Positions 11,369 through 21,797 of a stretch of DNA of 64,000 bases are shown piece after piece. The stretch is from the NCBI GenBank assembly GCA_032173675.1, contig JAVKPL010014060.1, positions 1-64,000 on the forward strand. Reading direction: 5' to 3'. Under the pieces are notes generated by a model. That model worked only from the letters and a program-made list of their open reading frames with translations, searched no databases and was not told the DNA's origin. This stretch comes from Gastrolobium villosum. Its lineage: Eukaryota; Streptophyta; Magnoliopsida; Fabales; Fabaceae. A program made the translations under genes and the position numbers. The stretch's first letter is position 1. Every line of letters begins with the position of its first letter.

Positions 11369-11827
11369 TAAGAGTATAATATTTCCTCGTATCATAAGAT
11401 AAAAAGTTTTTTATTAAGAGAGAGAAGTTGGATTTAGATGGAAGAGCACTGTCCAGTGTAAAAAACTTGACCATAATTTCTTTACAAGTAACAAATTCGA
11501 GACAGAATCAAATGCATTTTCCAATTATTCTTAAATCATAATGTGACTAGAATGACTTCCATGCTTTGTATGATTATGACTTCACATTAAGATATTGTCA
11601 GTCATACATCTCTCTCCAAATAACAGAGAATATAAATCCATTGTTTACAAACACCACTATAACTATTTCAAATGAAAAATTATCCCTTCAAAAATCCATG
11701 CCATGATAAACTACAAATCTAATTCTGCCATTTAACTTAGGGAACTGTAGAGAGTTTTTTTTTTTTTTTTTTTATATATGCTGCAGTAAGAAAATAACAC
11801 TGTTAGTGCATTATGCTTGTTTGTGTT

Positions 11828-14800
11828 TCAAGAAGTATCCTCTGGTTCCCCAGATGGTGAGCCAGGAACCGGTGGAACAAAACCCCTTCCACCAAATACT
11901 GGTCTCATAAACTTGTCATCAAATTTCCTCCAAAAGTAGTGAACGGTTGTAGCTGGATGAGATATAAGCAAACGCAGGCTACTCCGCCTGCGACATGGTT
12001 CATTGTTATTGCCTTGGTTAATAGGACCACTGCTTTCAAGGAATAGTGATCTCAAATCTTCTAGATTATCAGTGGAATCAGAAATAGCTGGTTTTGAATG
12101 CCGTAGCTGAACAGCCTTAATCAGAGGTTTTGTTATAGAACCAAAAACCTGCTTGCAATGAAAGCTACCATATTAGTATTTATTTGATCATGATGCAATT
12201 CATATTGTACAATATGAAACTCACCACAGTACTGAATAAGACAACTACTATAGTAGAGGTGATCATTAATGCTGAATCTCGCTCTGATGTTACCTTGGAT
12301 CGTGCAAACTGCATTTGAAAAGCAACACAGATAAAATGTCTGCCTTAGAAGTTAGAACACAATTTTCAGAAAAAGAATAAACTTATATTGTAGCATGTAC
12401 TTGCCTGGTTATAAGACAAGGCAATAGTCACTGCACCTCTCATGAGGCCTGCCCACCATATTATAAACTGACATTTTGAACAGTTAAGCAGAAATTCAGT
12501 GAGGTCAACTAAGATGTCAACGCTTGAGGAATTACAAGCCCACAATTATCACCTGCGATCGAAGCTCAAGTTTGGTGCTCTCTCTTGTCTGCATGCAATT
12601 TGTAAGGTTTGCAATTGGGAACACAAAAGCTGCTCTTCCAATCAACACTAATGCAAATAACGTTGAACTGACAGCGACTGAAGTTCCTACGCTGCTCCGA
12701 AAGAACAAGGTAATGTGTTAAGAAAATGATTAACATTCAAAATAGAATATTAAACCATTGGTTTGTGCTTTTCTTAACAGCTGGAAGTTTATGAACTCAA
12801 ACTCAAAATATAGTTGTATCAATGGTGATGCAGATCCTATCTAAAATATTGTATCAGGCTGTGCTCCAAAAGTGTGAAATAGAGAAGTTTTTAGTTACCT
12901 GGTTTTGCTCAACTTCCATTTGTCAATGTCTAAAGCATCCATGCCAACATATAGAAATATAAAGGTTTCAGCAATGAATGAGATAGTTGCAAAGGAGTGC
13001 CTGAAATTGCAGAAGTATTGTGCAAATTAAGATTCTAAGTAGTTTTATTTATTTAATCAAAATTTGTTTTTTTTCCTATTTCTATAGTAACTCATATCAA
13101 CTTCAATTTTACTAAGTTTCGTAACTATGTTTGTAATTGTTATTGCTTTCCCTTCTTAACTGATTAACATTAATATATACTAATCCTTCCCAGCTAAAAG
13201 AGAGTTAAAGATCATGTCCTTACTTGGTTGTTGTCCTGGAGCTTCCTGTAACGTTGTGCCATGTGTAGTGTGACATGACAATACCGCAGAAGAAAATAGT
13301 CAAAATCCCACTGAGATTTAAAAGCTGCAAAAGCCGCACATATGTATAACTTGAAATTGCAAAGTTTGTAATTGCATTTATGATAATCTTTGCTACTGAG
13401 GATTTTTTTGCCATTCCAGAGGGAATTTATAACCCTTTTATACCACAGAACTCTGTTTTGAAATCAATTTGTTCCATTGCTTTTGCCTTACTTGTCTTAA
13501 TTCAATTCTTTTCAGCCACTCCCTTGGACTGCCGTGAAGCACAGGAGGGTTGAAACTTGGAAGTAACCAATTACTCTATTAAGCATTTTTTGTCCAGCAT
13601 AAACTTGCTCTTCATAAAAAAGAAAACTAAAAATAATCAACTAAAATGCATTTAAGTAGATGGTAGTTGTGTACCTCAGCGACCATATATGACAAATATG
13701 CCATCAACATCATAAGTGCAACTTCACGATCGGTAGAGTGCCTGCAAATGAAAGGAACTATGTCAGGTCGCACAACACCCAGTAGGCATGCAAGTCATAT
13801 TTGGATTGGTTAAGCAGTCAAGTATGTTGATATTAACTCATACAAGGAAACTCAACACATACCTTCCGAAGTAAAGTGATTTAATAATGTAAGCACTTAA
13901 AAGGCCAACCTGAAAAAATCACCATGTAGCAAGTCAGAATAGAAATGCCCCTCCACTCCCAACAAACAGTGATTTGAAATTTGGCTTGCAAGCAAATCAT
14001 AGATGTAGTAATTGGATTATAATTCCGATGATCGATTTGTGCAATGCTTTCATGAAGAAAACTTTATGTGGATTATATTTTAGCACATAAGATAGGTGAC
14101 TACAGAAGGAGAAAATATAACCATAAGAAGCACTTTATGATGATGCTGCCTTACATCCAAAACATAGGATTTTTCAGTATGGCTCAGTTTTTCCTCCTGA
14201 AGTCTGGTCTCAAGTTTTTTGAATCAGCACATGCAAAACAAGTTAAACTTACTGCTATGCCAAGGGCAGTGCTCGTGCAGAAGAGGTAAAGGAAGGTCCC
14301 CAACAATTTCAAGGCTGTAATAGCATTGATGCTGCTGAAGTCAAGTGATTGGACCGAATTGAAAAGCACAATAGATGTAGCATCATTTACTACTCCCTCC
14401 CCAAATACAATACTATAAAGCAAGGGTGTTTCATCTTGACTGAGAACCTTCACCACAAAAGAAAAAAGAAGGCATTAAATTTTGATATATTTGAAATACA
14501 AATTTGTGTTTGAGCTTAGATTAGAATATACCTGCAATGTACAAACTGAATCAGTTGCTGACAATATGGCACCAAGGGCTTCACATGCACGGTGCAGGAA
14601 CAATCAGAATAGAAGGACAAATGATGATTAGTTTAAGAGAAGGAAAGAGAGAGAGAGACTTCTTTAAACAAAAACTGTTTCTCACCTAGGTAATCTTTTA
14701 TGCCCAGGTTAGTAATGCCAATCCATCTAATGAGCAGAAAGGCACCTAGAGAAGTTGCAGAAAGAATCATATTGAGTCTTTTTTCTGTTCATTCCATGTG

Positions 14801-15688
14801 AATTGAGTAATTGACAATGAAAAGAAACTGTTTATCATCGGCATTCAACATAAGGTTCAGAATGATATTAAAACGTTTTGAAACTCATAAGGGTTACCAG
14901 ACAATGCAGATCTTACAAGCAGATATGAGAAGGAATGAAATAAATGTTCCAGGGACTCCAAACAGCAGTATAGTTGTGAAATTCTTGAAGAACTGTTTCT
15001 TCTTGACTTGGAAACTGACATGTCATTTGAAATTATACAAAAAACAAATCAAACATCAAAATTAAGTGGCAGGTTATATTTACAAACTTTTTTGTTTACA
15101 AACTCTTACAAACTACACTATAATCTCCCGGGAGAATACAAACTTTTGCAAACTACACTATGTTCTCCAGGGAGAACATAGTGTAATTTGTAAAAAAATT
15201 CAAAAAATTTGTAAACGATCCTGTCCCCAAAATTAATACAGAAATAAAAGAAAGAGATATAGAGAAAGATGATAACCAAGCTTACCCGGCATTGAAAATG
15301 ATTGGTGGAAGCAAGTAAAGGAAGAACAAGTCTTCACTGAATATTAGAATCTTGGTACTATGGAACTTGGTCACCAGCAACACCACCACTCCAGAACACA
15401 ACCCCTATATATATATTTAACCAAGCCAAGCAAATTTTACAATAACATAATACATTAAGATACAAAAGCCACCGAATCATACATGGAGATAAGAAGAATG
15501 AGTTGAGTCTGTACCAGAAGAAGGGCAGTGATGGATTCATTGGCCCACCGGTTCTTTTCCAGAAGATGGCCAATGATGATGCAAGCACAGAGGAGGGAAA
15601 AGAATACGCAGAGTGCAACAATGGTGCTCGTGCTTAGAAACGAATTTGAAAAATGGAGGGGTGACTGTAACAAAGCCATTTTGGACAT
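11828..15688 (-). CDS. NHX1: Vacuolar Na+(K+)/H+ antiporter, NHX class I
   Basis: Fourteen exons on the minus strand: 15515-15688, 15286-15404, 14917-15014, 14686-14745, 14532-14578, 14253-14447, 13863-13909, 13675-13741, 13224-13324, 12899-13000, 12553-12691, 12405-12467, 12225-12308 and 11828-12148. The sum is 538 residues, the typical size of tonoplast NHX1/2. Visible features are the amiloride-site motif LFFLYLLPPI (residues 84-93), GAILSATDSV (Asp160), FGEGVVNDATS (Asn187-Asp188), LSGILTIFFCGIVMSHYTWHNVT, FIAETFIFLYVGMDALD and FIIWWAGLMRGAVTIAL. The hydrophilic tail ends HYFWRKFDDKFMRPVFGGRGFVPPVPGSP, normally vacuole-facing or cytosolic regulatory sequence. It exchanges Na+ or K+ for H+ at the tonoplast, serving ion homeostasis and salt tolerance. 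The intron after exon 12 begins with GC instead of GT. A second in-frame ATG lies three codons downstream of the chosen start. Confidence 0.95.
15066..15228. mobile_element. hAT-like MITE (GGCAGG/CCTGTCC ends) in an NHX intron
   Basis: A 163-bp element with ends gtggcaggttatatttac and gtaaacgatcctgtcccc, flanked by a perfect 8-bp direct repeat aaaattaa (15058-15065 and 15229-15236). Inside are repeated tacaaacttttgcaaac and ctcccgggag-like palindromes. A relative is nested at 18438-18546. Confidence 0.8.
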
Positions 15689-17486
15689 TCAAGTTGAGTA
15701 CCTGTCCTTTATCATGATGTTGTTTACATAAGTGAGGAAACGAGTTGTTTCTCAGGTAGACAAGGGAGTTGGAGTGAGTGACATAACTATCAAATACGTT
15801 TAAGAATTTTGATAAATGTTATGTTACCACGTGGAGATAGCAGATACTGACAAGTTGAGTGTGACAACAAACTACAAGTCTTTTTTTTTTTTCTTGAATT
15901 ATTTGTCAATATTGAGAGAACCTAACATTCAGACTGGTCAAAACAAACTTGGTGTTTGTATTTCCTTTTCTTAATTAACGTTAATGGTCACTCATACAAG
16001 TGAATGATATTGCTAAGCAAGCTATTTTACCTTATGCCAAGGTGAGCATCTTCTGTATATCTGTAATAGGTACATCTGCCATTTAGTAAATGACATTTGG
16101 ATTAAAAAAATATTTTTCTCTCCTTTCCATAAAGCATGACAAACATTTCTTATTTTCTATTGGATAGATGTTATAGTTTTCAAAACATTTTTTATAACAA
16201 TAGTACCATAGATATTTTTTATGCGAAGATGTGATGCCAAAGGGATCATTTATGACGGTTCTCAGAGACCATAAATCTGTAATTTCGTGCTAGTTATTCC
16301 TGCTTTGTGTCCATTATTGGAATCTTAGAAGGATTAAGCAATTTTACTCTCATTATACAGATGCTTAATTATATTTTTTGCTGCAATTATGCTAAATAAG
16401 CGATGTGGTAGTAACCCACTAATCCAAAAAAGTACTCTCTTAAGCGCAGTGTTCATTAATATTATAGTAAAGCCTTTCGGTTAACTTTTGATCCCTACAA
16501 TTCCAGTTTTAAAAAGTAGTCCATTGACTAAGCCCAGTGTTCATTATTATTATTCTAGTCAGGTTGGTTAAATATTCTCTATTGAGTATTCTGTACATAT
16601 TGTTGTCCAATGTTCTTTGCCATCTCTAGAAAAACTCACACATTTTCATATGAGTGCCGTGCTTGATACAGAGAGTGAGGGTAAAAGTTATGGCTTATGA
16701 TACAGAATTGGTAAAGGGAAATAACATAGAGCACTTCTCATTTGAAGGCCAATACGTGAGAATCATAACTAAGTAACTCAAAAAGAATAAATGAATTTTA
16801 TCCAATCAAATTTCAATACTTTAGACCAAAATCTTTCAATAATATTTAAACAGGAGATGCTGTAGCTTCACGACATTCAACAGAATATTGATTTAAAGTC
16901 CAACTCATTATTAACTGCTTTTCAGCTTTCACTGGCTGCTGAGCACGCTATGAGCCGTGGGTCAAGATTACTGTAACCATGCAGGTTACATGTAGGGAAC
17001 TGCCACAAATCATAAAGAAAGAAATCAATATGGAAAAACTATAAAGACTAAGACTACAGAAGCAATTAAAAGTAGTACAGAAGTTATTGTTCTTCCGTAG
17101 AATGATTAACTGTCTATCAAATCAATGGCCTACATAACCAGTTGTGATTTTCTATATAATACTACAACATTCTCAACCTCTCAGAAGCTGGATTAGACAT
17201 TGCTATACCCCAGGATTCAGCTCCAAACTCAAATTTAGAGTATGAAGCAGGTTGCACTAAGAAACATTTTGAATGTAATATAAAATTCCCGTAGTAACAC
17301 ACTAAAAAATATATAATCTCATCACTACAAACAAAACAATTGATCTTCAATACTCTTTGAAGTTTATATAAAATCTTGACTTAAAATAGCAAACCATGTT
17401 AGTCTATAAATAAATATTGAGAACCATATCACTGAAGCATTGGAATTATGAGTAAACGTACCCAGTTAAAAATTTTCAGCACATGG
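15689..17486. other. Intergenic: NHX promoter side and PsbP gene 3' flank
   Basis: The left part is the upstream region of the minus-strand NHX gene; the right part includes the 3' UTR of the minus-strand PsbP-domain gene. No conserved coding segment or bounded mobile element is seen. Confidence 0.5.
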
Positions 17487-20400
17487 CTACAGAATTTTCA
17501 ATGATATAGCAGCAGAACGAAGTTTTACACCATCACTGTCCCACTTGGACTGTGGTGCAGTTGCTCCAGCTATAATTGCCTATAAAATATAAGGACCACA
17601 TATTTTACTTCTCTGTAATTTATGTTGGTAAAAATATAGAAATGATTGGCAAGTATCAAGTCAGAAATAATGAGAATTTGCTCTATTGGTACTTGGCCAA
17701 CTAGCAAAAGTTGATGACCTATGATGTATTCCTGGCTTGCATACCCTAGTTGATGTGAACGGGTTAGTCATATCAGTAAAATGCATATAGTAACAAACCT
17801 TTCCACCGCTGACAGCTGCCACCAATGCTATGTGCTGTTCATATTTACCAAATTCATAGAAATAGTAAGTCCTGAAATTAGAAAAGCCGGTACAGCATTG
17901 GAATTTAATACAATAGTAAAACTCAATGTGACATGTAGAATACTCTCAATAAGGTTGCTTCCAGAAGACATGAAAAATGCTAAAGATTCCCATGCAGAGT
18001 TTCTTGACTAAAATTCCGCGTATACAATCAAGCATCTAGAAAAAGTATATCCCTAAATGCTGTTTATAGCCCTTCTTTTCATAGATATATCCTTTTTCTT
18101 TTAAAGAAAAAAAAAAAAACTATTTTTTGTGTTTTGTCCTCAAAAAGGAGAACCTTTGGCCAATATTCCACTCAGTTGAAAATGAACTTACCTAAAACCT
18201 TCGTCTTCCTTTATTTTTATTGATCGTGCAGAGTAAAGCGTTGCCCCTCCTGCATGTATATTGTGGGCAGAATGAGATACCAAAACCAAGAACTAGGAGT
18301 AAACAGAAAGAACAACCAAGTATATCATATCATTTAAGCAACCAAATATTGGGAAATAACAATATATACCATAAAAGATAAGGGATTAATGTTTCTCATA
18401 TTATAGGAGATAAATCTCCTACACATATATAAAAGTAGGGGCAGGTTATATTTACAAACTTTTTTGTTTACAAACTACACTATATTCTTCCGGGAGGCAA
18501 AATACCATGTGGGTAAAAAAATTCAAAAAATTTGTAAACATGTCCCATAAAAAGAGAGAGAGAGAGAAAAAGAAAATATGGGCCCCACACATTTTTATGT
18601 GTATATAAGAGATAAAATTATCTCCTACATGAGAAACACTAATCCCTAAAGATAAAATTAGAACATAATTAACTTCTTTCAGAACCTACAAAATCATACA
18701 GAAGTTTAACCAAAATTGCACCTGGAACAAATATTTTTGCTCCTTCCTTCAAGGACCCTAAATCAGTTACATCCTGTGCCTGCTCTAATCAGTGAAGAGT
18801 ATATAAGTTCCTGGAGGAGTTTCCATCAACAATCAAGAATAGGGCTAGATCTGGTCTCAATTACAGTTAATTGTTATTATGTAGGCACAAAAACCTGATG
18901 GCTGATATACTGTACACATGTTCTACTTAGAGAAGACATTATGAGGCAATCCTTGTATGCAGCCTTACCCTTGCATAATTGCAAAGAGTGTTTTTAAATC
19001 ATGCAGAGGCTTTACCACTGCTCCAGTTCGCCCATGCAGAGGTGAAGCAGTATTGACTAAATACAATGTTCTTCTCAGTTGTCACAAATTATAAGGATTT
19101 CTCATCCTTTACTTTAGATGAGTGAGAAATTTATCACCAGGAGCAAAAAGTTCATAATCCTAGTCCAAATCCTTGAAAACTAGTAAAAGGAAAAGCTTGC
19201 AATAATTAGGAGCCTAATGCTTGCTCAATATTAAGCTAGAAAGGAACCAAATGAAGAACAAGTGAGAAAGAAGAAACGAATCAATAAAAAATGTAGAGGC
19301 CAAGCCGATGCAGACACATTGCATCGACTTGCTTATCAGTTATTAAACACTCAAGTAGTTAACCATGGTGAAAATTTTATGCCTGAAGTTACTAAAAATA
19401 AATAAATAAATTTATGCCTGACAGACATATAATGGACAGGGAATATATATAAAAAAATAAAATGTCCTTGACTGTGTGATTACCTCCAAGAAGGTGATTT
19501 TAAGTTGATTGGTTGGCCGAGTAACAACACTCAAAACCTCAGATCTGTTTCAATCACAGTCAAGAGGCTAATGTTTCCTTCTAAACATATACAATTGCAT
19601 AGCAAAGAAATAACGAGTTAGGAGTTTGAAAATAAAAATACCCATCAGAAGATGCAAACCGTGCTGCAAAAGTCTTTGGCTTTGCCTTATCTCCATAAAG
19701 AGACAGTCCAGCATTAAAATCCTACAAAGCAAATGCATGACAAGCTCACACAACTGAAAATATCATAACTTTTTAATGCTATCATAGACCCTTCAAGTTG
19801 CTACATACCGTAAAGAACTAATTCAACTCAAAAGTTTAAGCTATTGGATGAGGTTATATTAATGGTTTTGTATATCTCAACACACCCCCTCACACGAGAG
19901 CACTCTGGGTTTGAAGGGTGGTGGATAATGCACAGGCCCACCTACTACTTGTGCTAAGAAAATTCCACAAGAAAAAGTACGGGACGAGGCTATATTAATA
20001 ATTTTATATATCTCAACACGCCCCCTCACACGGGCCCATCTACCTATGTGAAGAAAGAAATTCCACTTGAAAGAAGGTGGGGGGCGATGAGGATCGAACC
20101 CGGTACACCGAGGCTCTTATACCATGCAAAGAACCAATTCAACCTAAAAGCTTAAGCTAATGGGTGAAACTATATTAATGGTTTTATATATCTCAACGTA
20201 TACACCTTTCACTGATTATGTTTAAATTGTAAATTTCTAAATTGCAGTTTACTAACTTGAACGGATAAAAGATCTGACCCACGAATAAAAAAGAAGAAGA
20301 GAACTAACAGTTCTTCTGCCTATTGAAATGCTACAACTTGAACTTGAATTGTCAAGATTGAAAGAGATATTATAAATTTTTACTACCCAATACAGAATAT

Positions 20401-20755
20401 AGTATGTAAAGTTTGTTCATTAGCTTAGCAATGAATGTACCTCAGGTTCCGTGATATCCTGAAAATCTGGTGGGACTCGAATGGCAAACCCATCGCCATA
20501 GAACTGAAACCAAGATTTCGTATTTTCAATGCTAGAAAGAAGCGGTTTGGACGGCAACACTTGAGGTGAAGATTGCGCAACTGGGACTTGAGGAGTTAGG
20601 CCAATGCTAATGGTAACGCAGAGCAATGAAGTTTGTAGAACGAGGTTCCTCTTGGAAGTGAGGTTGGTCCCACAAATTATGGGTTTTGAGTTGAAAGACA
20701 AGGATTTGGTATTGGTGATGCCAAGAGTGGGAAAAGTGGAGAAAAGAATGGCCAT
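17487..20755 (-). CDS. PsbP domain-containing protein, thylakoid lumen
   Basis: Seven minus-strand exons close in phase: 20441-20755, 19642-19721, 19484-19544, 18722-18773, 18192-18249, 17799-17871 and 17487-17579, giving 243 residues. The N-terminus (MAILFSTFPTLGITNT...) is a Ser/Thr-rich transit peptide, followed by a hydrophobic stretch and PQVPVAQSS that look like a lumenal-transfer signal. The PsbP fold follows: WFQFYGDGFAIRVPPDFQD, FNAGLSLYGDKA, DVTDLGSLKEGAKIFVPGG, RTYYFYEFGKYEQHIALVAA and SKWDSDGVKLRSAAISLKIL at the C-terminus. PsbP-family proteins bind or help assemble photosystem II or other lumenal complexes. This is a PPD-type paralogue rather than the canonical oxygen-evolving PsbP; which PPD it is cannot be settled here. 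An upstream in-frame ATG at 20803 would add 16 atypical residues. It faces TLP18.3. Confidence 0.9.
18381..18647. mobile_element. MITE (AGGGATTAATGTTTCTCAT ends), with a second MITE nested
   Basis: Ends agggattaatgtttctcat and atgagaaacactaatccct are near-perfect inverted repeats, bracketed by aaagata on both sides (18374-18380 and 18648-18654). A second element of the GGCAGG family occupies 18438-18546 (ggggcaggttatatttac ... tttgtaaacatgtccc). The host family recurs at 43961-44148 and, degenerate, at 3915, 32490, 49135 and 51260. Confidence 0.75.
18935..19060. mobile_element. SINE-like fragment in a PsbP gene intron
   Basis: Contains aatccttgtatgcagcc...gcataattgcaaagag and ctgctccagttcgccc. 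The first part matches the SINE at 36286-36440 closely. It is degenerate with no clear target duplication. Confidence 0.5.
19809..20198 (-). mobile_element. TRIM with ~75-bp LTRs (family B) in PsbP gene intron 1
   Basis: Terminal repeats at about 19809-19886 and 20125-20198 on the minus strand read TGTTGAGATATA...GGTTCTTTGCA (first base altered in one). TGGTATAAGAGCC follows the minus-strand 5' repeat, a one-mismatch initiator-tRNA primer site. The interior contains cccggtacaccgagg, two copies of a cccctcacacg block and a duplicated ctcaacac(a/g)ccccctcacac segment, suggesting a tandem copy. Same family as 22392-22682, 30336-30609 and 63100-63385. Confidence 0.7.
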
Positions 20756-21797
20756 GAAAGAAAGAGCATAGATACAATTATCATGACCCTCTTTTTTTAA
20801 CAAGAATGGCTTTCATTTCAGGTAAAATAAATAGTTTTTGGAATTCATCAACATGAAGGGCATTTGAAGTCATTTCAATAAGTAGATTTTATTTATTTAT
20901 TTATTTTGAAATTACTCAACTCTAATTAGCTATCGGGAAAAGTGTTTATCCTTTTAAATTACATAACTTATATTTTTTCACTCTCACTAATATTCATTGT
21001 ATTTTAATACCAATTATTAGATTCATTGTATTACGATTACCATCTTATTGCATTTTAATATAAATATTTAGAATATATTATGTTTTTTTATAAAATTGAT
21101 TTGTATTATAAATTTAGCTTAACTTTTTTATTAAATTATTAATATTAAATATAATATATACTAGATAAATTAAATACATTATTTAATACCAAAACATGTC
21201 TTAACGTGTCGAAATCTAATATTTTTTAGAATTAACGTGTCGGAGTATTGTGTCATGTTATATCTCATGTCGGTGCAAAATAGCTTGTAACCAATAGCTA
21301 CCTAAATTTTATGGTTTTTTTTATAAAATTGATTGATATTATAAGTGATTGTTTTTTGTTAAATTATTGAATATTAAATATAATATATATTACTTAAATT
21401 AAAAATATTATTTAATATCAAAACATGTTCTAATGTGTCGAAATATAATATTTTTTAAAATTAAGGTGTCGGAGTATTGTATCATGTCATGTCAGTGCAA
21501 AATAGCTTGTAACCAATAGCTACCTAAATTTTATTTATGAATCATGGAAAATAATATATGAAATTGATAGATAGATTTATCATTTATCCTCTTTATTTAT
21601 TTATGAATAAATAGCTGAAAATTGAGAATTTCTTGTGCTGTGGACTAAAAGACCTACATGGCTAATATACGTTATCCACTTTCAGACACAGCCAACCAAT
21701 CAAGACCACTCAAAATCTGAACTTTAATCAAAGGACAGAGAATGATGTGGGAGAGAAGAAGAACCCTTCAGCATTTGAATCCTTGCTACTCTTCCTC
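20756..21797. promoter_or_regulatory. Divergent upstream region shared by the PsbP and TLP18.3 genes
   Basis: 1042 bp separate the start codons of two genes for thylakoid-lumen proteins on opposite strands. The middle is very AT-rich and contains a direct duplication (21080-21535). A truncated MITE (gggaaaagtgtttatcc) lies near 20936. The segment next to TLP18.3 contains atacgttatccac and tcaagaccac. No specific binding site can be proven by eye. Confidence 0.5.
21080..21535. repeat. Tandem duplication, period about 225 bp
   Basis: Two adjacent copies (about 21080-21310 and 21311-21535) share taaaattgat, aatattaaatataatatata, caaaacatgt, gtgtcggagtattgt and the perfectly conserved ending tagcttgtaaccaatagct. 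Differences are scattered substitutions, so the duplication is not recent. Confidence 0.8.
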
